Shown here one piece after another: positions 5,726 through 9,842 of a DNA stretch of 9,842 bases. Numbering within the stretch: position 1 is the first letter of the stretch; each line of letters starts with the position of its first letter. Location of the stretch: assembly GCA_934463455.1 (NCBI GenBank), contig CAKSJU010000084.1, positions 1 to 9,842 on the forward strand, given 5' to 3'. Under the pieces are notes generated by a model. The model saw nothing but the letters and a program-made list of their open reading frames with translations, was not told where the DNA came from and made no database searches. The DNA is from an uncultured Clostridia bacterium (GTDB taxonomy: Bacteria > Bacillota > Clostridia > UBA1381). The translations under genes and the position numbers were made by a program.

Positions 5726-8368
5726 ATGGAAGATAAAAACAATATTGCAAAGACATATGACCCGGCCTCTTTTGAGGACAGACTATATAACGAATGGGTT
5801 GAAAAAGGATATTTTCATGCTGAAAGAGATGCGGATAAAAAACCGTTTACAATTGTTATTCCGCCCCCAAACGTTACCGGTCAGCTTCATATGGGACATG
5901 CGCTTGACGAGACTTTGCAGGATATATTAATAAGGTATAAACGTATGCAGGGTTATTCGGCGTTATGGATTCCGGGAACCGACCATGCGGGAATTGCAAC
6001 CCAAATAAAGGTTGAAGAAAGTCTCAGAGTTAATGAAGGGCTCACACGTTACGACTTGGGCAGAGAAAAGTTTTTGGAACGTGTATGGGATTGGAAAAAT
6101 CATTTCGGAAACAGAATTATAAATCAGCTCAAGAAAATCGGCTCATCATGCGATTGGGACAGAGAACGCTTTACTATGGATGAAGGCTGTTCAAAAGCTG
6201 TTCGTGAAGTTTTTGTTAATTTGTACAATAAAGGTCTTATATATCAAGGCTCGAGAATTATAAACTGGTGTCCGCATTGTATAACTGCTCTTTCGGATGC
6301 TGAGGTTGAGCATGCGGAGCAGGCAGGACATTTTTGGCATATAAAATATCCGATAAAAGGAACGGAGGATTATGTCATTATAGCGACAACACGTCCGGAA
6401 ACTATGTTTGGAGATACTGCTGTTGCGGTAAATCCGGAGGATGAAAGATATAAAGATTTGATTGGAAAAACTCTTCTTCTGCCGCTTACCGACAGAGAAA
6501 TCCCGGTTATTGCGGATGAATATGTCGATAAAGAGTTCGGAACAGGCTGCGTAAAAATTACTCCCGCTCATGACCCGAATGACTTTGAGGTAGGAAAGAG
6601 ACATAATCTCGAGCAGATTAAAGTATTAAACGATGATGCAACAGTAAACCGCTACGGCGGAAAGTATGAAGGCATGGATCGCTATGAAGCGAGAAAGAAA
6701 ATGATTGAAGAGCTTGACGAGCTCGGACTTTTGGTAAAGGTTGAAGAACATACTCATAATGTCGGTCAGTGCTACCGCTGCGGAACGACGGTAGAGCCTA
6801 TCATATCAAAGCAATGGTTTGTAAAAATGAAGCCGCTTGCCGAGCCGGCAATGAAAGCGGTAACAGACGGTGAGATAAAATTTGTTCCGGACAGATTTTC
6901 AAAAACATATATGAACTGGATGGAGAATGTTTACGATTGGTGCATTTCGCGCCAGCTTTGGTGGGGACACAGAATACCGGCTTTTTACTGCAATGATTGC
7001 GGTGAGACCTTTGTCTCAAAAGAAGATATGACAGTTTGCCCGAAATGCGGAGGAAAGCTTCATCAGGACGAGGATGTTTTGGATACGTGGTTTTCGTCGG
7101 CTTTGTGGCCGTTCTCTACTCTCGGATGGCCTGATAAAACCGAAGATTTGGATTATTTTTATCCTACAAGTGTTCTTGTTACAGGATATGACATTATTTT
7201 CTTCTGGGTGTCAAGAATGATATTCTCAGGACTTGAACATACCGGTAAAAAACCTTTTGAGCACGTATTTATACACGGTCTCGTAAGAGATTCTCAAGGA
7301 AGAAAAATGAGTAAATCACTCGGCAACGGAATTGACCCGCTTGAAATTATCGATAAATACGGAGCAGACGCTCTGAGATTTACTTTGGCGACGGGAAATG
7401 CTCCGGGTAACGATATGCGTTTTTATAATGAAAGAGTGGAAGCAAGCCGGAATTTTGCAAACAAAATTTGGAATGCGTCAAGATTTACTCTTATGAATTT
7501 GGATATAACCGATAATAAATTACCGGACGAAAAAGATTTACAGTTAGAGGATAAATGGATTGTATCCAAATATAATACCGTGGTAAAAGAGGTTACGGAA
7601 AATCTTGATAAATTTGAACTCGGTATCGCAGTATCGAAGCTTTATGATTTTATTTGGGATAATTTCTGCGATTGGTATATAGAGCTTGTTAAACCGAGAC
7701 TTTTTGATAAAGAAAATCCGACGGCAAAGACCGCGCAGTATGTTCTCACATATGTGTTGTCAAATACAATGAAGCTTTTGCACCCGTTTATGCCTTTTAT
7801 AACAGAGGAAATTTGGCAGCACTTGCCGCATGAGGGTGAAAGCATTGTCATAAGTGCTTTCCCGGTATATGATGAAAAGCTTTCGTTTAATCAAGAGGAA
7901 AAACAAATGGAAATTATTATGTCGGCGATAGCAGCGGTAAGAAACCGCCGCAGCGAAATGAATGTGCCGCCGTCAAAAAAAGCGAAAATGTTTATTGTAA
8001 CAGATAATAAAGAGCTTTTTGAAAAAGGTATTCCGTTCTTCCAAAAGCTTGCTTCAGCAAGTGATGTTGAAATATTAGACGGTAAAGCTGCAGTTGATTC
8101 GAACGCTGTCAATGTGGTAGTTGAAGCAGCGGAAATATTCCTGCCTCTCGGTGAGCTTGTAGATAAAACAGCTGAAATTGAAAGACTTACAAAGGAAAAG
8201 AAAAATCTTGAAGCGGAAATAAAGAGAGTTGAGGGAAAACTCGGTAACCAAGGTTTTGTTTCCAAAGCTCCCGCTAAAGTTGTTGAAGAGGAAAAAGCAA
8301 AGGGCGAGAAGTATAGGGATATGCTGTCTAAAGTATTAAAGAGTCTTGAAGAAATAAACAACCTGTAA
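5726..8368 (+). CDS. valS: Valyl-tRNA synthetase (valine--tRNA ligase)
   Basis: This 880-aa class I cytoplasmic enzyme charges tRNA-Val with valine and edits mischarged threonine. The HIGH motif is HMGH at residues 55-58, and the KMSKS loop is at 527-531. The CP1 editing domain contains TTRPETMFGDTAV from residue 221. The catalytic core shows WCISRQLWWGHRIPAFYC and DVLDTWFSSALWPFSTLGWP, both typical of ValRS. A likely zinc ribbon is formed by C422, C425, C438 and C441, and other Cys pairs are seen in CPHC and CYRC. A C-terminal coiled-coil arm runs from about residue 811 to the end, a ValRS hallmark that separates it from IleRS and LeuRS. The ATG at 5726 is preceded by GGAGG with seven bases between; the upstream in-frame ATG at 5690 has no ribosome binding site. 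Length is normal for the family. The metal ATPase gene is divergent to it. Confidence 0.98.
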   Translation: MEDKNNIAKTYDPASFEDRLYNEWVEKGYFHAERDADKKPFTIVIPPPNVTGQLHMGHALDETLQDILIRYKRMQGYSALWIPGTDHAGIATQIKVEESLRVNEGLTRYDLGREKFLERVWDWKNHFGNRIINQLKKIGSSCDWDRERFTMDEGCSKAVREVFVNLYNKGLIYQGSRIINWCPHCITALSDAEVEHAEQAGHFWHIKYPIKGTEDYVIIATTRPETMFGDTAVAVNPEDERYKDLIGKTLLLPLTDREIPVIADEYVDKEFGTGCVKITPAHDPNDFEVGKRHNLEQIKVLNDDATVNRYGGKYEGMDRYEARKKMIEELDELGLLVKVEEHTHNVGQCYRCGTTVEPIISKQWFVKMKPLAEPAMKAVTDGEIKFVPDRFSKTYMNWMENVYDWCISRQLWWGHRIPAFYCNDCGETFVSKEDMTVCPKCGGKLHQDEDVLDTWFSSALWPFSTLGWPDKTEDLDYFYPTSVLVTGYDIIFFWVSRMIFSGLEHTGKKPFEHVFIHGLVRDSQGRKMSKSLGNGIDPLEIIDKYGADALRFTLATGNAPGNDMRFYNERVEASRNFANKIWNASRFTLMNLDITDNKLPDEKDLQLEDKWIVSKYNTVVKEVTENLDKFELGIAVSKLYDFIWDNFCDWYIELVKPRLFDKENPTAKTAQYVLTYVLSNTMKLLHPFMPFITEEIWQHLPHEGESIVISAFPVYDEKLSFNQEEKQMEIIMSAIAAVRNRRSEMNVPPSKKAKMFIVTDNKELFEKGIPFFQKLASASDVEILDGKAAVDSNAVNVVVEAAEIFLPLGELVDKTAEIERLTKEKKNLEAEIKRVEGKLGNQGFVSKAPAKVVEEEKAKGEKYRDMLSKVLKSLEEINNL

Positions 8369-8387
8369 AATAGCCGATTATCGGTAA

Positions 8388-8430
8388 TTTATTGGGGTGT
8401 ATGAAAAATACACCCCAATAAAAAAAAAAA
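8388..8430 (+). other. Perfect 15-bp hairpin followed by an A-tract, between valS and the beta-helix gene
   Basis: Positions 8388-8402 pair perfectly with 8408-8422 around a GAAAA loop, with a GGGGTGTAT/ATACACCCC core. The stem sits 19 bases after the valS stop codon, where a terminator is expected. On the plus strand, however, it is followed by 11 A residues (8420-8430) and not by U residues, so it is not a canonical intrinsic terminator. On the minus strand it is followed by AAATTACC, so it does not qualify there either. It may attenuate read-through, stabilise the valS mRNA end or mark a processing site. Confidence 0.6.
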
Positions 8431-8453
8431 TAAGAAAATTTAGGAGTATGATT

Positions 8454-9842
8454 ATGAGAAAAGAATTTAAAATCGGAACTTCCATTGAAAGTGAAACCGA
8501 ATATTTTGCAACAGAAAAAATTTATAATATATATCAAAAAGATACTGTAAAATTATCCGATGACAGATATATAGTTTTAAGAGGAAAAACAACACCGGAA
8601 TTTGACGCTTTTATTGTTATAAAGGATAAGAAAAACGTTACTTTGGATTTCGGAGGAGCTACGATTGTTCTGCACGGAAAAATTCAGCCGTTTTTAATTG
8701 ATAATTCCGAAAATATTACGATTAAAAATTGTAAAATTACATATGAAAGACCGCCTTTTACAGAATTTACGATTATTGAAGCACATCCGGATTGTATGAA
8801 ATTAAAATTAAATGATATATGTACATGCAGAATTGAAGACGGCAAGCTTATTCCGTATGCGGATACGTGGGAAAATACACAACTCAATTATCGCGGAATG
8901 TTTTTTCAGGTGTTTGACGCAGCCACCGGGAAAGGCTACGGCTTGCATCTCGGAGCAGTGGGAGATTCTTTTATAAAAGACCCTACATTCCCATTTGATA
9001 TTGATACGTATACTGTTAAAAAAGACGGGGAATTTATAGTTTTAAACGGACATGTACCGGAATTTTATAAATCGGGAAGAAAGCTTGTTATAGCACATGA
9101 AGCAAGAAATTTGTCAAATGTATTTATGATTGACTGTAAAGATATTTCAATTAAAAATTATCGCATATTATCCAGCTTCGGAATGGGAATGTATTCATTC
9201 CGAACTCATAATATTACTATAGACGGTCTTAAATTAATGTACGATAAAGAATCGCCGTGCGTGGTTTGTAATGCGGCAGACGCAATTCACACCTTCGGAA
9301 CTACCGGTAAATTTGATATTAAAAATTGCATTATAGGCGGGATGATTGACGATGCGATAAATATTCACAGTAATTTCCATACAGTGGATCATGTCTGCGG
9401 CAAAGAGCTTTATACAAATCTTGCTTCATGTGAAGTGGAGGTAAGAAACTTGTATAAGCCCGGAGATAAAATTGTTGTATACAACGGACCTACTCTTGAA
9501 AAATCTGCCGAATATGTTATTGAAAAGGTAGAAAATATAGATGACAATATGAATAAATTCATTCTTGACAGACCCGCACAAGAGCATAAAAAGGGCGATT
9601 TGATAGAAAATATGAGTTGCAACTGCGATGTTACGGTTGATAATTGTATTATAGGTAATGCAAACTCACATTCCAGATTCCAATCTCGAGGTAAATTTAT
9701 TATGTCAAACTGCGAAAATGAGCTTGAAATTTTGCTTTCAGGTGATGCGTCGTATTGGTTTGAATCAAGTCCGATAACCGATTTAACGATTGAAAATTGT
9801 AAATTTAAGACCGATAAAGCAAAAATTTCCATTACAAGCGAG
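8454..9842 (+). CDS. Right-handed beta-helix protein, GH110 alpha-galactosidase-like (3' end outside the window)
   Basis: The frame is open for 463 codons to the right edge with no stop, so the C-terminus is missing. The start is the ATG at 8454, seven bases after AGGAG (8442-8446); an ATG at 8448 would be only one base from that site. No signal peptide or membrane segment is seen, so the protein appears cytoplasmic. Repeated coils such as ITIKNCKI, ISIKNYRI, ITIDGLKL, FDIKNCII, VTVDNCII and LTIENCKF indicate a parallel beta-helix. The sequence FGMGMYSFRTHNITIDG, then NAADAIH (D276) and MIDDAINIH (D299, D300), resembles the core of GH110 alpha-1,3-galactosidases, including the spacing of the acidic residues. 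A different beta-helix hydrolase, lyase or epimerase remains possible. No promoter was recognised, so it may be read through from valS. Confidence 0.7.
   Translation, partial: MRKEFKIGTSIESETEYFATEKIYNIYQKDTVKLSDDRYIVLRGKTTPEFDAFIVIKDKKNVTLDFGGATIVLHGKIQPFLIDNSENITIKNCKITYERPPFTEFTIIEAHPDCMKLKLNDICTCRIEDGKLIPYADTWENTQLNYRGMFFQVFDAATGKGYGLHLGAVGDSFIKDPTFPFDIDTYTVKKDGEFIVLNGHVPEFYKSGRKLVIAHEARNLSNVFMIDCKDISIKNYRILSSFGMGMYSFRTHNITIDGLKLMYDKESPCVVCNAADAIHTFGTTGKFDIKNCIIGGMIDDAINIHSNFHTVDHVCGKELYTNLASCEVEVRNLYKPGDKIVVYNGPTLEKSAEYVIEKVENIDDNMNKFILDRPAQEHKKGDLIENMSCNCDVTVDNCIIGNANSHSRFQSRGKFIMSNCENELEILLSGDASYWFESSPITDLTIENCKFKTDKAKISITSE

Noticed and set aside
7891..8361. 156-codon minus-strand frame at the end of valS
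   Set aside because: It mirrors the coiled-coil codons of valS, giving a Ser/Phe-rich shadow with no promoter or ribosome binding site.
9410..9832. 140-codon minus-strand frame in the beta-helix gene
   Set aside because: It lies opposite a frame with clear repeated beta-helix coils and has no recognisable family features.

Overview
The window looks like chromosomal DNA from a low-GC Gram-positive bacterium, most likely an uncultured gut-type Clostridia. The evidence is the AT-rich intergenic DNA, strong GGAGG-type ribosome binding sites, textbook TTGACA/TATAAT promoters with 17-bp spacers, hairpin-plus-U-tract terminators, and some TTG and GTG starts. The genus cannot be fixed from this sequence. 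No insertion sequence, prophage gene, CRISPR array, tRNA or rRNA was seen.

Layout from left to right. Positions 1-156 are non-coding and packed with inverted repeats. yajC (157-582, minus) encodes the small membrane partner of the Sec translocon and has its own promoter. A leader of about 200 nt with several mutually compatible RNA helices, including a possible pseudoknot, precedes a five-helix YdcZ/DUF606-type transporter (880-1317, plus). That gene ends inside a perfect 14-bp hairpin which probably terminates transcription in both directions. Next comes a two-gene minus-strand operon: a DeoR-family repressor (start re-assigned to a TTG at 3397) and an overlapping organophosphate:phosphate-antiporter-type transporter (1366-2580). 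A P1B-2 Zn/Cd/Pb-exporting ATPase (3557-5503, minus) follows, with a His-rich N-terminus and an ArsR/SmtB-type operator at its transcription start. Divergent from it is valS (5726-8368, plus), which lacks a T-box. A long hairpin with an A-tract separates valS from a partial right-handed beta-helix protein (8454 to the right edge, plus) that resembles GH110 alpha-galactosidases and has no signal peptide.

The genes do not form one pathway. They are housekeeping genes (yajC, valS) interspersed with small, separately regulated units: sugar-phosphate uptake under a DeoR regulator, metal efflux under an apparently trans-encoded ArsR-type regulator, a small-molecule transporter with a structured leader, and the start of a possible glycan-degradation gene. 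The best candidates for something undescribed are the structured leader at 730-873 and the cytoplasmic GH110-like protein.
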